Virus record (IMG/VR): IMGVR_UViG_3300028388_005781
Coordinates: 1 to 39,957 of that record
DNA: 39,957 nucleotides
Source of the DNA: a virus
Reading direction: 5' to 3' (one strand)
In this document: positions 39,899 to 39,957 of the stretch, piece after piece
Layout of the letters: each line of letters opens with the position of its first letter
Numbering within the stretch: the stretch's first letter is position 1
Notes under the pieces: generated by a model
The model's input: only the letters and a program-made list of their open reading frames with translations
Database searches by the model: none
What the model was told of the DNA's origin: nothing
Made by a program: the position numbers and the translations under genes

Positions 39899-39957
39899 AT
39901 CTTTTGCAGAATTTAAAGCATCCTCTCCTATTTTTATAGCTTTTTCATAATCATTAA
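39788..39957 (-). CDS. Inverted fragment encoding HNH endonuclease motif
   Basis: Read on the minus strand from base 39955 to the stop at 39788, the frame gives [20 protein letters not shown] and then KCDNPSCVN, which is the HNH homing endonuclease core (IPEG-x-x-V-C-H-x-C-D-N-P-x-C-V-N). The family continues with P-x-H-L; here the frame stops two codons later, exactly where tape measure sequence begins on the + strand. The part before the motif ([18 protein letters not shown]) does not look like the usual HNH lead. It may be an inserted or misjoined fragment. Incomplete at both ends. Confidence 0.6.
   Translation of the reverse strand, partial: NDYEKAIKIGEDALNSAKDLGVTRAHQMSYKVFKGDIPEGHFVCHKCDNPSCVNG

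Noticed and set aside
1-39957. Integrase, repressor, attachment sites or other lysogeny genes
   Set aside because: None seen in the window, which covers only part of the genome, so nothing can be said about lifestyle.

Overview
This window is part of the genome of a tailed double-stranded DNA virus (Caudoviricetes), very probably from an uncultivated lineage. All convincing genes lie on the + strand and are tightly packed, often with ATGA/TAATG overlaps and GGAG-type ribosome binding sites. The order terminase, portal, MuF-like protein, protease/scaffold, decoration protein, HK97-type capsid, head-tail connectors, tail tube, frameshifted tail chaperone, tape measure is that of a long-tailed virus; no tail sheath gene is seen. 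Both ends are cut: the first gene lacks its start and the tape measure lacks its end. The host cannot be read directly. The SSB and a BMP-type lipoprotein recall Chloroflexota proteins, which is only a weak inference.

Layout. 1-1.9 kb: a methyltransferase fragment and a GHL15-like glycosidase-type protein. 2-9.9 kb: an AT-rich block with SSB, a BMP-family substrate-binding lipoprotein, a phosphoribosyltransferase, an MT-A70 DNA methyltransferase, small unknown and membrane proteins, a ParB-like protein with its own promoter, an FkbM-like methyltransferase and a QueD-like protein. 9.9-14.8 kb: terminase, portal and MuF-like genes. 14.8-20.7 kb: a strong promoter, a short terminated transcript, then the capsid operon. 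20.8-24.8 kb: a terminator, a new promoter with a structured leader, a virion protein, a sulfotransferase-glycosyltransferase fusion and a tandem pair of small related proteins. 24.8-31.4 kb: giant repeat proteins, with kelch-like repeats followed by roughly a hundred 14-residue repeats and a 488-bp duplication that breaks the frame. 31.4-32.9 kb: head-tail joining genes. 32.9-36.9 kb: four glycosyltransferases and a second sulfotransferase. 37-40 kb: tail tube, chaperone with -1 frameshift, and tape measure.

The main biological idea is that this virus carries a virion-decoration system. Five glycosyltransferase domains of at least three folds and two sulfotransferase domains sit inside the morphogenesis module, close to long Thr/Ser-rich repeat proteins that could be their substrates. 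Sugar-type methyltransferases upstream would fit. Three exported proteins (two lipoproteins and one Sec-secreted protein) suggest that the virus also alters the host envelope.

Cautions: several frame breaks (end of the capsid gene, 19.4 kb, 30.1 and 30.6 kb) and an inverted HNH-like fragment in the last ~165 bases may be real rearrangements or metagenome assembly errors; reads would decide.
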